A stretch of DNA of 64,000 nucleotides. It comes from CAWCDJ01 sp963836015. Lineage in GTDB: Bacteria > Acidobacteriota > Terriglobia > Bryobacterales > Bryobacteraceae. Each line of letters begins with the position of its first letter. Position 1 is the stretch's first letter. Below, one piece after another: positions 40,226 to 48,188 of the stretch. The notes under the pieces were generated by a model, which ran no database searches, was not told the DNA's origin, and worked only from the letters and a program-made list of their open reading frames with translations. The stretch lies in the NCBI GenBank assembly GCA_963836015.1, contig CAWIIF010000008.1, forward strand, positions 62,001 to 126,000, in the 5' to 3' direction. The translations under genes and the position numbers were made by a program.

Positions 40226-40965
40226 CGAGTCACCTGGTCTCGCCAGGAATACCAGCACACGTCCTGCGAAGCGTTCAGCCGGCGACGGACGCGGCTCCAC
40301 CACATGTGGTCGCCGGCGAAGAGGAATTCATTTTTATAGAGCAGCGCGCAATGTCCGCGCGTGTGGCCGGGGGTCGGGATGGCCAGAAACCCGGGCGCCA
40401 GCTCGATGGGGTCGAAGCCGTCGAGAAGGCGCTCGGCATCGGGCTGCGCGGAACGTTCGAGGCGGTGGATGATGCGGGTCGCGCCGAAACGGGCCGCATA
40501 CTTATCGGCATCGGCCACATCGTCGCGATGCGTCAGAAAGATGTAGCGGATGCCGCCGAGATCGGCGAAGCGGCTCGCCAGGTGCTCGACGAAGCGCGGC
40601 GAATCGACGAGCCAGTTGCCTTCGGGATGTTCGACGAAATAAGAATTGCCGCCGAAGGATTTGCGGGAGTTGAAGCCGCAGTAGAAAACGCCCGGCGCGA
40701 GCGGCATCGGAAAATCGGCCAGGGCCGTGGACACGCCGCGCTTTTCCGCGGTGCCGATGGACCCGGTCGGACAGGCGATCAGCGCGCGCAAGGCGGCCCG
40801 CGTCGCTTCCCCTCCTTGTGGCTGAAGCTGCACGAAAGACGTCTCGCCGTTGTCGCCGAATGTGGCAGGCGCCAACTGGCGACAGGTGTCGCAATCGATA
40901 CAGGTGGAATCGACGAAGAACCCGCCGGGGACGTTGTCGGAGACGGCTTGGGCCCGGTCGGCCAT
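40144..40965 (-). CDS. Ferredoxin-metallo-beta-lactamase fusion, frameshifted near its 3' end
   Basis: The 273 codons encode an N-terminal single-cluster ferredoxin (residues 15-75: CIDCDTC, then ALIACPTGSIG) joined to a metallo-beta-lactamase fold (about 95-240). The MBL part has FLTHRDDVADADKYAARFG in the position of the usual HxHxDH motif, with two ligands replaced, then IPTPGHTRGHCALLY and FLFAGDHMWW. The frame is family-like up to about SWRDQ (nt 40235); beyond the single-base loss at 40225/40226 the remaining 30 residues are out of frame. Full-length relatives are found in acidobacteria and cyanobacteria and are of unknown function. ATG at 40965 lies 15 bases downstream of the permease stop on the same strand. 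Confidence 0.78.
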   Translation of the reverse strand: MADRAQAVSDNVPGGFFVDSTCIDCDTCRQLAPATFGDNGETSFVQLQPQGGEATRAALRALIACPTGSIGTAEKRGVSTALADFPMPLAPGVFYCGFNSRKSFGGNSYFVEHPEGNWLVDSPRFVEHLASRFADLGGIRYIFLTHRDDVADADKYAARFGATRIIHRLERSAQPDAERLLDGFDPIELAPGFLAIPTPGHTRGHCALLYKNEFLFAGDHMWWSRVRRRLNASQDVCWYSWRDQVTRWRCWTATRSSGCSPATASARISRVKR

Positions 40966-40980
40966 ACTTTGAGGATGCCG

Positions 40981-42294
40981 CTACCCGCGCGAAAGATACA
41001 GAAAACGGAAGACGAACAGGGCGGTCAGAATGTACACGAACCAGTTGACCTGGCGGAACTTGCCGCGCGCCACCTTGAGCAGCGTGTAGGCTGTGAAGCC
41101 GAAAGCCAGGCCGTTGGCGATGCTGTAGGTGAGCGGGATGGTAGTCATGGTGAGAAAGGCCGGGACCGCGATTTCCGGGTCGGACCATTCGATCTCGGCC
41201 ACCACGGACACCATCAGGCTGCCCACGATGATCAGGGCGGGCGCGGTGGCGGCCGCGGGAATCGCTCCGACCACCGGCGCGACGAACAGCGCCGCGACGA
41301 ACAGCAGGCCGGTGACGATGGCGGTGACGCCGGTGCGGCCTCCGGCGGCCACTCCCGCGGCGCTCTCGATGTAGCTGACTACCGTGGACGTACCGCTCAG
41401 CGCTCCGACGATGGTGGCGATGGCGTCGGAGAACAGAATGCGGTTGACCCTGGGAATCTGGTGCGCGCGGTCGAACAGGTTGGCCTTCTTGCCGACCGCC
41501 ACCAGGGTGCCGACGTTGTCGAACAGGTCGATGAACAGGAAGACGAAGACAATCTCGAGGAAGCCGAGCTTCAAGGTGGAACGTACGTCGAGTTGGAAGG
41601 CCGTGGCGGAAAGGTCGGCCAGTCGGTACGACTGGGGCGTCCATTTCGCCACGCCGGTGACCAGACCGACGACGGTGGTAGCGAGAATCCCGATCAGCAT
41701 GGCGGCGCGTACCCGCCAGGCGAGCAGCGCGGCGATCAGCACCAGGCCGAAGACGGCCAGCGCGGTGGAGGGCTGGCTGAGCCTGCCGAGCGTGACGGTG
41801 GTGGCGGGGTCGGGCACGATGATCCCGGAATTGCGGAAGCCAATGAAGGCGATGAACAGGCCGACGCCCGCGGCCACCGCGGCATATAGCTCGAACGGGA
41901 TGGCGGAAATGATGAGCTGCCGGACGCCGAGCGCAGTGAGAATCACGAACGCCACGCCGGAAAGGAACACGGCGCCGAGCGCGGCCTGCCAGGGGATGCC
42001 CATGCCTTTGACTACCGTGTAGGTGAAGTACGCGTTCAGCCCCATGCCGGGCGCCAGCGCGATGGGGTATTTCGCGAAGCCGCCCATCAGGAAGCTGCCG
42101 ATGGCCGCCGAGAGGCAAGTAGCGGCCGTGACCGCAGCGAGGGGCATCCCGGTCTCGTGCAGGATCGCGGGATTCACGAAGACGATGTAAGCCATCGTCA
42201 TGAATGTGGTGAAGCCGGCGAGGATTTCGGTGCGCCAGTCCGTGCCCAGCGGCTTGAAGTCGAAATAGGATTCCAGCGATTGTCGAAGGGGCAT
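40981..42294 (-). CDS. NCS2 family nucleobase permease
   Basis: A 437-residue inner-membrane permease of the AzgA/GhxP-like branch of NCS2, importing purines such as adenine, guanine or hypoxanthine with protons. The N-terminus reads TEILAGFTTFMTMAYIVFVNP, a signature of this branch. LAPGMGLNAYFTYTVV (about 82-97) is the substrate-site segment in helix 3, and VVSYIESAAGVAAGGRTGVTA the one in the later gate region. About 13 hydrophobic spans are visible. It ends 15 bases before the ferredoxin/MBL gene and starts 18 bases after the HupE-like gene, so it belongs to the leftward run 45.7-40.1 kb. Confidence 0.92.
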   Translation of the reverse strand: MPLRQSLESYFDFKPLGTDWRTEILAGFTTFMTMAYIVFVNPAILHETGMPLAAVTAATCLSAAIGSFLMGGFAKYPIALAPGMGLNAYFTYTVVKGMGIPWQAALGAVFLSGVAFVILTALGVRQLIISAIPFELYAAVAAGVGLFIAFIGFRNSGIIVPDPATTVTLGRLSQPSTALAVFGLVLIAALLAWRVRAAMLIGILATTVVGLVTGVAKWTPQSYRLADLSATAFQLDVRSTLKLGFLEIVFVFLFIDLFDNVGTLVAVGKKANLFDRAHQIPRVNRILFSDAIATIVGALSGTSTVVSYIESAAGVAAGGRTGVTAIVTGLLFVAALFVAPVVGAIPAAATAPALIIVGSLMVSVVAEIEWSDPEIAVPAFLTMTTIPLTYSIANGLAFGFTAYTLLKVARGKFRQVNWFVYILTALFVFRFLYLSRG

Positions 42295-42312
42295 GGTCTG
42301 TTTTTGATCGGG

Positions 42313-43260
42313 TCAGTTCCGCAGGCGCAGCATGAACCACACCATGCCAAAGACCAGAAGCGCCGACGCGGAAACCTGCAAGGGGCGCAGGCCGCGTGCA
42401 ATCCGTCCGACCTGCGAGAAGATCAGAGCGAGGATCGAGGCGGCCGCCAGCTCCGCCAGGGCGGCCCCCGCCAGCACGAATCCCGGACGGTATCCGGAGT
42501 TCTGCAGGAACAGATGAAAGTAGAGGCCGTGGAACGCGCCGAGGACGCCGGCCACCACCCAGCGCGCGCCGGCTTGCGGCAGCAGCAGAATCTCCACGGC
42601 CAGGTACGCAACGGTAAGCGCCGCCGCGGCTTCCACGAAGCGAGGCGCAGGCTGCCAGCCGGTGAGGGGCACCAGCAGCACAGCGGCCGCCTGCCCCGCC
42701 AGAAACATCGCCGCCAGCGCGCCCAGCTCGCGGCGGCTGCGGGCGGCCAGCGCGAGCGCCGCCAGAAACAGAATCTGCACCGCTCCTCCGAGCGCCGTCA
42801 CGAAGCCCTCGCCCATCTCCGTAATCGCCAGTTCCGCCGGGGTGGGCGGACGGAATTTCAGCGTGGAGCGGGGGAACGAAATGTCGAAGACGCCCTGATC
42901 GCGCTTCCCGCCCATCTCGACGCGCAACAGGTGGATGTGGTTGGGCACGGTGATCGATGCCAAGGTGCACTCGACCTCCAACTGCTCCGGCGGCCGGCTA
43001 AATTCGTACGCGGCACGGCACACGTAGAGATCGCGCGCCGGCTCCGCGTGGCATGCGCTCGAGACCATCCGTGCGCCAGCGAACCGGATGTGGTCGAGCA
43101 GCGCGCGCTCCGGAACGGCGACGTGCGAGATCTCGTAGAGGGGCATGCGCAGCTCGAATTGACCGTGCGTCCCTTCGATCGTCAGATCACCGGAACTCAT
43201 GCTGACGACATGGGCGTACGCGGTTCCGGCCAGCAAGAGCAGCAGGACCGCCAGCCGCAT
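42313..43260 (-). CDS. HupE/UreJ family membrane protein
   Basis: A 315-residue exported membrane protein. A signal peptide (LAVLLLLLAGTAYA) is followed by a soluble periplasmic domain (about 20-150) and six or seven membrane helices, with VLGAFHGLYFHLFLQNSGY carrying the histidines of the HupE/UreJ_2 family. HupE/UreJ relatives take up nickel for hydrogenase or urease, but this two-part version is widespread without either enzyme, so metal transport is only a possibility. ATG at 43260 overlaps the stop of the AI-2E gene; a GTG one codon upstream (43263) is an alternative start. Confidence 0.85.
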   Translation of the reverse strand: MRLAVLLLLLAGTAYAHVVSMSSGDLTIEGTHGQFELRMPLYEISHVAVPERALLDHIRFAGARMVSSACHAEPARDLYVCRAAYEFSRPPEQLEVECTLASITVPNHIHLLRVEMGGKRDQGVFDISFPRSTLKFRPPTPAELAITEMGEGFVTALGGAVQILFLAALALAARSRRELGALAAMFLAGQAAAVLLVPLTGWQPAPRFVEAAAALTVAYLAVEILLLPQAGARWVVAGVLGAFHGLYFHLFLQNSGYRPGFVLAGAALAELAAASILALIFSQVGRIARGLRPLQVSASALLVFGMVWFMLRLRN

Positions 43261-44330
43261 CACGACCTGACCGGCGCGACCGGCAAACCCAGCCGCATCT
43301 TGCGGATGCGCAGGTAGATGATGCGGATGAGGGCGAGCACCGGCACCGACAAGAATGTGCCCGGGATGCCGGCAACCTCGGCCCCCGCGAACACACCGAA
43401 CAATACCAGCAGCGGATGGACCTCCACCCCCTGCCCCATCAGGTAAGGAGAAAGGATGTAGTCCTGAAACAGCCGGTAGGCGGCCAGGAAAATCAGCACC
43501 GCCACCAGGCCCGAGCCTGACAGCAGGCTGACTAACACGATGAGGACGGAGGAACCCAGCGGGCCGACCATGGGGATGAATTCGAGCAAACCGGCCACCG
43601 CCGCCAACAGCAGGCCGTAGGGCACGCCGATGATGGAAAAGGAGATGCTGTACGCGGTAAAGGCGGCAACCGAAAGCACTACCAGTGCCCGCATGTAATG
43701 TGCCAAAAGAAGGTGGATGTCGGCCATTACATCGTCCAACAGGGCGCGCCGCGGCCCGGCGTCCACCAGGTCCAGGATGTGCTCCCGCATAGTGTGGCCG
43801 TCCTTCAGGAAGAAGAAGGCCAGGATAGGGATGATCACGATATAAATGAGGTCGCTCGCCAGGGTCACGAATTTCACGCCGGCCTGCGCCGCCGCGCTCA
43901 CGAGGTTCCCGGAGCCTGTGAGCAATTCCGTGCGCAGCCTTTCCACAATCTGGGCTTTAAACGTGTTCCAGATCGCCGGAGCGCCCGGTGTGGGTTCCTG
44001 CCAGTTCTGGGTCATGGCGGGCAGGGTGGCCTCCAGGGTCTTGGCCTGCTCCACGACGGTCGTGCCGACCTGAATTCCGACAAACACCACTACCCCAATC
44101 GCAATCATGTAGGCAAGCGCCAGAGCCGGTGTCCGGGTGCGGCTGGCCGGAAGGTAGCGGTCCAGCAGATTCACCAATGGTGAAATCAAGTAGGCCAGCA
44201 GCACGGCGAGGATAAAAATGAACAGGGTCCAGCGGATCAGGTAAAACAGGTACAGCAGCAGCACCACCGCTGCCGCAGTCCAGACGTAACGTGCTGCTTT
44301 CGCGTCGATTCCGAGCATGCGACTGACCAA
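43260..44330 (-). CDS. AI-2E family transporter
   Basis: A 356-residue membrane protein of the PerM/TqsA/YdiK family. The N-terminal pair of helices (VWTAAAVVLLLYLFYLIRW and FIFILAVLLAYLISPLVNLL) is followed by a cytoplasmic segment 85-145 and five or six more spans, including PYGLLLAAVAGLLEFIPMVG, the hallmark of the family. Members export autoinducer-2 or act as ion antiporters; no substrate can be assigned here. The gene sits two bases after the CorC-like gene and overlaps the HupE-like gene, inside the same leftward operon. Confidence 0.9.
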   Translation of the reverse strand: MVSRMLGIDAKAARYVWTAAAVVLLLYLFYLIRWTLFIFILAVLLAYLISPLVNLLDRYLPASRTRTPALALAYMIAIGVVVFVGIQVGTTVVEQAKTLEATLPAMTQNWQEPTPGAPAIWNTFKAQIVERLRTELLTGSGNLVSAAAQAGVKFVTLASDLIYIVIIPILAFFFLKDGHTMREHILDLVDAGPRRALLDDVMADIHLLLAHYMRALVVLSVAAFTAYSISFSIIGVPYGLLLAAVAGLLEFIPMVGPLGSSVLIVLVSLLSGSGLVAVLIFLAAYRLFQDYILSPYLMGQGVEVHPLLVLFGVFAGAEVAGIPGTFLSVPVLALIRIIYLRIRKMRLGLPVAPVRS

Positions 44331-44332
44331 TT

Positions 44333-45691
44333 CTACCCTGGACTCTCGGCCGGCTGCTCCGGAAGCTTCTCGATGCGTACGCGTGCGATACGGTTCCGCT
44401 CCATCTCCAGCACGGTGAACCGCCGTCCTTCGTATTCCACCGATTGGCCGGTATGCGGAATCTCACCGAGGCGGAAGAGCAGAAATCCGGCCAGCGTCTC
44501 GAAGCCGGAATCGACCGGGATCTCGATATCGAATTCGCTCTCGAGCTCGCGAATCCTGGTGGCGCCGTCCAATTCCACAGTGCCGGTCTCCTCGGCCTTC
44601 CGCCGGTGGTCCTTGTCGTCGTGCTCGTCTTCGATGCGCCCCACGACCTGCTCCAGGACGTCCTCTACCGTCACCATGCCGACGATGGTTCCGAACTCAT
44701 CCACCACCATGGCGATGTGCGAGCGTCCCTGGCGGAACTCATCCAGCATCTGTGAGAGCGGCTTAGTTTCGGGAACCACCAGCGGGTGGCGGAGCAGGCG
44801 CGCGATGCGGAAGGAGCGGCTGGGCCGCCCCGTGCGGATGGCCTGGCGGCGCTCTTCCCAAACCGGCAGCAGATCCTTGTAATGAAGAATGCCGGTGATC
44901 TTCTCCGGAGATCCATCATAGACCGGCAGCCGCGAGTGCTGCTGCTGGACCATGGTGTGCAGGACGTCGTCCAGCGCGGCATCCGACGCGATCGAAACGA
45001 TGTCGTTGCGGGGGACCATGATTTCGCGGACTGAGACGGAGCCGAGGTCCAGGACACGGTGAATCATGTCCTCCTGCTCCTCCGGCAGGAAGCCGGACCC
45101 GCGGCTGGAACTCACGATGAGCTTCAGTTCCTCGGCCGAGTGTCCGCCGCCTCGCGTGCCGGTAGTCTTCTCCAGGGTGCGGGTAAGCGCGCCCGCCGAT
45201 CGCTCGATAACCACTACGAAAGGCAGCGAGATCCGGTAGAAGACCAGCAGGGCCGGCGCCACCAGCACGGCCAGCCTGTCTGCCTTGGCGATGGCCAGGT
45301 TCTTCGGCACCACCTCCCCGATGACCACGTGAAAGTAGCTGATCACCAGGAACGAAAGCGCCAGACTCACACCGTGAAGAAGCGGGGGACTCACGGGCAT
45401 GGCGTGGAAGGCGGACATCAGGAGCTGATAGACGGTGTCTTCACCGGCCCATCCCAGGCCGAGGCTGGCCACGGTGACCCCCACCTGCGTTACCGAAAGC
45501 AGCCGGCTGGGATTGGCAAGCAAGTTCAGCGCCGCCTGCGCCCCGGCCCTGCCTTCCGCGGCCATCTGGCGCAGTCGCGAGTGGCGGACGGAGACGAGCG
45601 AAACCTCGGCAGCGGCGAAGAACCCGTTGATTGTGATCAACAGAACAACCAGGAGGATTCGAAAGGGAGAATCAGTCACGTATCCGCCCAC
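44333..45691 (-). CDS. CNNM/CorC-type hemolysin-family membrane protein
   Basis: A protein of up to 452 residues with three modules: a DUF21/CNNM transmembrane domain (residues 1-200, from ILLVVLLITINGFFAAAEVSLVSVR), a pair of CBS domains (about 210-340, including MVPRNDIVSIASD and IAMVVDEFGTIVGMVTVEDVLE), and a C-terminal CorC_HlyC domain (about 355-440, FETLAGFLLFRLGEIPHTG). Such proteins export magnesium or other divalent ions, gated by nucleotide binding to the CBS pair. The longest frame starts at GTG 45691, but a TAGAAT -10 box just upstream suggests the real start may be GTG 45679 (448 residues). It heads the leftward operon. Confidence 0.9.
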   Translation of the reverse strand: MGGYVTDSPFRILLVVLLITINGFFAAAEVSLVSVRHSRLRQMAAEGRAGAQAALNLLANPSRLLSVTQVGVTVASLGLGWAGEDTVYQLLMSAFHAMPVSPPLLHGVSLALSFLVISYFHVVIGEVVPKNLAIAKADRLAVLVAPALLVFYRISLPFVVVIERSAGALTRTLEKTTGTRGGGHSAEELKLIVSSSRGSGFLPEEQEDMIHRVLDLGSVSVREIMVPRNDIVSIASDAALDDVLHTMVQQQHSRLPVYDGSPEKITGILHYKDLLPVWEERRQAIRTGRPSRSFRIARLLRHPLVVPETKPLSQMLDEFRQGRSHIAMVVDEFGTIVGMVTVEDVLEQVVGRIEDEHDDKDHRRKAEETGTVELDGATRIRELESEFDIEIPVDSGFETLAGFLLFRLGEIPHTGQSVEYEGRRFTVLEMERNRIARVRIEKLPEQPAESPG

Positions 45692-45704
45692 AATTCTAGC
45701 GGAG

Positions 45705-45749
45705 ATTCATAACCAACCGGAGGGACGCGCGTCTATATTGATAACCAAC
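45705..45749 (+). repeat. Direct repeat, two 13-base copies
   Basis: ATTCATAACCAAC (45705-45717) and ATTGATAACCAAC (45737-45749) differ at one base and are 32 bases apart, about three helical turns, so they lie on the same face of the DNA. They flank the start of the presumed transcript that ends at the terminator 45768-45809 and could be a regulator binding site. Confidence 0.35.
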
Positions 45750-45809
45750 TAACTCCGTTACGTAGGTGGGCGCGTTCCAACGTATCCCGGGAACGCGCCC
45801 ATTTTTTTT
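45734..45809 (+). ncRNA. Candidate small RNA ending in an intrinsic terminator
   Basis: A TATATT -10-like box (45734-45739) precedes about 65 bases that end in a strong intrinsic terminator. No protein gene on the plus strand lies upstream within 5.6 kb (the nearest ends at 40099), so the terminator must end some transcript that begins in this gap. No reading frame of useful length exists in it. The -35 region is weak (AACCAA). No known RNA family is recognised. Confidence 0.4.
45768..45809 (+). terminator. Intrinsic terminator with no upstream gene on its strand
   Basis: Perfect 11-bp arms GGGCGCGTTCC (45768-45778) and GGAACGCGCCC (45790-45800) enclose an 11-base loop and are followed by A and eight T (45802-45809). 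The T-run exists on the plus strand only, so it terminates rightward transcription; the CorC-like operon runs the other way. Confidence 0.85.
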
Positions 45810-45859
45810 GGTTGACCCATTGTAAAGGAAGCCTTTTCCGAATTCCACTGAATTCGTCG

Positions 45860-45897
45860 CGCGCCTTCGGCGCGTGGGCAGGCCGGGAGGCCTACCC
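45860..45897. repeat. Paired hairpins, REP-like intergenic element
   Basis: Hairpin one has arms CGCGCC and GGCGCG around TTC (45860-45874). Hairpin two, one base further, has arms GGGCAGGCC (45876-45884) and GGCCTACCC (45889-45897) around GGGA, with one mismatch. Two adjacent GC-rich hairpins between genes resemble dispersed REP/BIME-type elements. Only one copy was found in this window. Confidence 0.4.
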
Positions 45898-45943
45898 TAC
45901 ATGCGGGCGCGACTCGCATTATCATTGAATTTACGTCTCCCCA

Positions 45944-48163
45944 ATGACCAATCCCCTGTTCGCGCGCTCGGTACGGTACGCCAACTATGCCATCGCACTG
46001 CTGCTGGCCGGCTCACTGGCCCTGGTGTCCTGGTTTGCCTGGCGGCCCCTCCCGAAACGCTCGGGCAGCCTGCAGGCCGCCGTGTCGAAGCCCGTCTCGG
46101 TATCTTTCGATACGCTCGGCGTACCGCATATCCGCGCGGCGACCCTTGAGGACGCCCTCTTCGTGCAAGGTTACGTCACGGCCCAGGACCGCCTGTTTCA
46201 GATGGACCTGCTCCGGCGGTTCACCGCGGGTGAACTGGCGGAGGTCTTCGGCCCGGCCGCATTGGAGGCCGATCGCGAATCCCGGCGCCTGCGTCTGCGG
46301 CGCATCGCTGAAGACGCTTACACGCGCCTCCCTCCCGCGGACCGCGCCGCCTTTGCCGCCTACACTCGGGGCGTTAACGCCTTCATCGCCTCGGACCTGG
46401 ACAAACTGCCGCTGGAGTTCACCCTGGCCGGATATCAGCCGCGCCCCTGGAGCGTGGTGGACTCGCTGCTGGTCTGTCTCAGCATGTTTCGGGACCTGAC
46501 CACCACCTGGAAGGACGAGGTCGTCAAGCGCAGCATGCTGGCCGCGGGCAATCCGGCCAAAGTAAATTACCTGTTTCCCGTGCGGTCGGGGGCGGAGCCG
46601 CAACCCGGCTCGAATGCATGGGCGATCGCCGGCAGCCGCACCGCCTCGGGCAAGCCGCTGCTTTCGAACGACATGCACCTGGCCATGTCGATTCCCGGCA
46701 TCTGGTACATGACTCACCTACAGGCGCCGGGATTGGATGTGGCCGGAGTGGCCCTGCCCGGAGCGCCCGGCATCATTGTGGGTCATAACCAGCGGATCGC
46801 CTGGGGCATCACGAACCTCGGCTTCGATGTGCAGGATCTTTACCTCGAGAAGTTCGACGACCGCACCGGCCGCTATCTCTTTCGCGGCCAGGTGGAACAG
46901 GCACACACCGAGCGCGAGATCATCCGCGTCAAGGGGCAGCAGCCCACCGAGGTGACGACCTGGATCACGCGGCACGGGCCGATTTTCTATAGCGAAGGAG
47001 CCGACCGCATGGCCTTGCGCTGGATGGTGGCCGAACCAGGGATGATCCAATATCCGGTATTGGACATCGACCGCGCGCAGAACTGGCAGCAGTTCACCGC
47101 GGCGCTCGAGCGCTTCCCCGGGCCGGGCTCCAACTTTGTTTATGCGGACGTGGATGGGAACATCGGCTACCACGCCGCCGGAAAGCTCCCCATCCGGCAC
47201 GGGTACGCGGGCGACGTTCCAGTGGACGGCTCCTCGGGCGATTTCGAGTGGGACGGAGTCATCCCCTTCGACCAACTCCCCTCCGCCTTCAATCCGCCCT
47301 CCGGACTGATCGCCACCGCCAACCAGAATCCCTTCCCGGCCGATTATCCTTACCCGGTCAACGGCAATTTCGCCGCCCCATATCGCGTGCGGCAGATCCG
47401 CAACCGGATCTCGGCGCGTAAGGGCTGGCACGCGCAAGACCTGCTTGCGGTGCAGAAGGACGTCTACGACGGGTTCCGCGAGTTTCTGGCCCGGCAACTG
47501 GTGGCAGCCTACGAGAAACGCCACGCTCACAACCCCGGCCTCGATCCGGCGGTGGCGATGCTCAAGCAGTGGAACGGCCAGATGGACCAGGACCTGGCAG
47601 CGCCCTTCCTCGTCAGCCTGGCCTACCAGCACATTCTGATTTCGATCGCCGAAAACGCGGCGCCGGGCAAGGGTCCGCTGTATGCCAACCAGATGGCTAC
47701 TACGGTGGTCGAAAAACTGCTTCGGGAGCGCCCTCCCGGCTGGTTCGACGATTACAACGAACTGCTTCTGCGCACACTGGCCGACGCGGTAGACGAAGGC
47801 AAGCGGATGCAGGGCAGCGACCTCCGCAAATGGAAGTACGGGCAGTGGCTGCAAGTCCGGTTGAACCACCCGGTGATCCACCAGGTGCCGGTGATCGGGC
47901 CGTATTTCGACATCGGTCCGGTGCCCCTGAGCGGCTCGAGCACCACGGTCAAGCAAACCACCCGGACGCTCGCGCCCTCCATGCGGATGAACGCAGACCC
48001 CGGCGATTGGAGCCGCTCCCTGCTCAACATCCTGACGGGGCAATCCGGCCAGGTGCTCTCCACGCATTACGTGGACGAATGGAAGCCGTGGTATTACGCC
48101 ATTAGCTTCCCCATGCAGTTCGGGCAGGTCAAGGCCGCGAGCACACTCGAGTTCCACCCATAG
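45944..48163 (+). CDS. Penicillin acylase family hydrolase
   Basis: A 739-residue N-terminal-nucleophile hydrolase. After a hydrophobic leader (about 14-32) the alpha chain holds GVPHIRAATLEDALFVQGY and AQDRLFQMDLLRR. The autocleavage site is PGSNAWAIAG, making S223 the new N-terminal nucleophile of the beta chain; LLSNDMHL and the oxyanion region around AWGITNLGFDVQDLYLEK follow. Substrates in this family include beta-lactam side-chain amides and acyl-homoserine lactones, so quorum-quenching is as likely as penicillin G cleavage. The product is probably periplasmic. It is a single gene; upstream lies a hairpin pair (45860-45897), downstream after 25 bases the HExxH protein. Confidence 0.9.
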   Translation: MTNPLFARSVRYANYAIALLLAGSLALVSWFAWRPLPKRSGSLQAAVSKPVSVSFDTLGVPHIRAATLEDALFVQGYVTAQDRLFQMDLLRRFTAGELAEVFGPAALEADRESRRLRLRRIAEDAYTRLPPADRAAFAAYTRGVNAFIASDLDKLPLEFTLAGYQPRPWSVVDSLLVCLSMFRDLTTTWKDEVVKRSMLAAGNPAKVNYLFPVRSGAEPQPGSNAWAIAGSRTASGKPLLSNDMHLAMSIPGIWYMTHLQAPGLDVAGVALPGAPGIIVGHNQRIAWGITNLGFDVQDLYLEKFDDRTGRYLFRGQVEQAHTEREIIRVKGQQPTEVTTWITRHGPIFYSEGADRMALRWMVAEPGMIQYPVLDIDRAQNWQQFTAALERFPGPGSNFVYADVDGNIGYHAAGKLPIRHGYAGDVPVDGSSGDFEWDGVIPFDQLPSAFNPPSGLIATANQNPFPADYPYPVNGNFAAPYRVRQIRNRISARKGWHAQDLLAVQKDVYDGFREFLARQLVAAYEKRHAHNPGLDPAVAMLKQWNGQMDQDLAAPFLVSLAYQHILISIAENAAPGKGPLYANQMATTVVEKLLRERPPGWFDDYNELLLRTLADAVDEGKRMQGSDLRKWKYGQWLQVRLNHPVIHQVPVIGPYFDIGPVPLSGSSTTVKQTTRTLAPSMRMNADPGDWSRSLLNILTGQSGQVLSTHYVDEWKPWYYAISFPMQFGQVKAASTLEFHP

Positions 48164-48188
48164 GTGAGCGGGGTGTCCCCGTGGGACA

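Noticed and set aside
40081..41889. A 602-codon plus-strand frame opposite the NCS2 permease and ferredoxin/MBL genes.
   Set aside because: Low-complexity Gly/Asp/Arg translation, no ribosome binding site, and two recognisable genes on the other strand.
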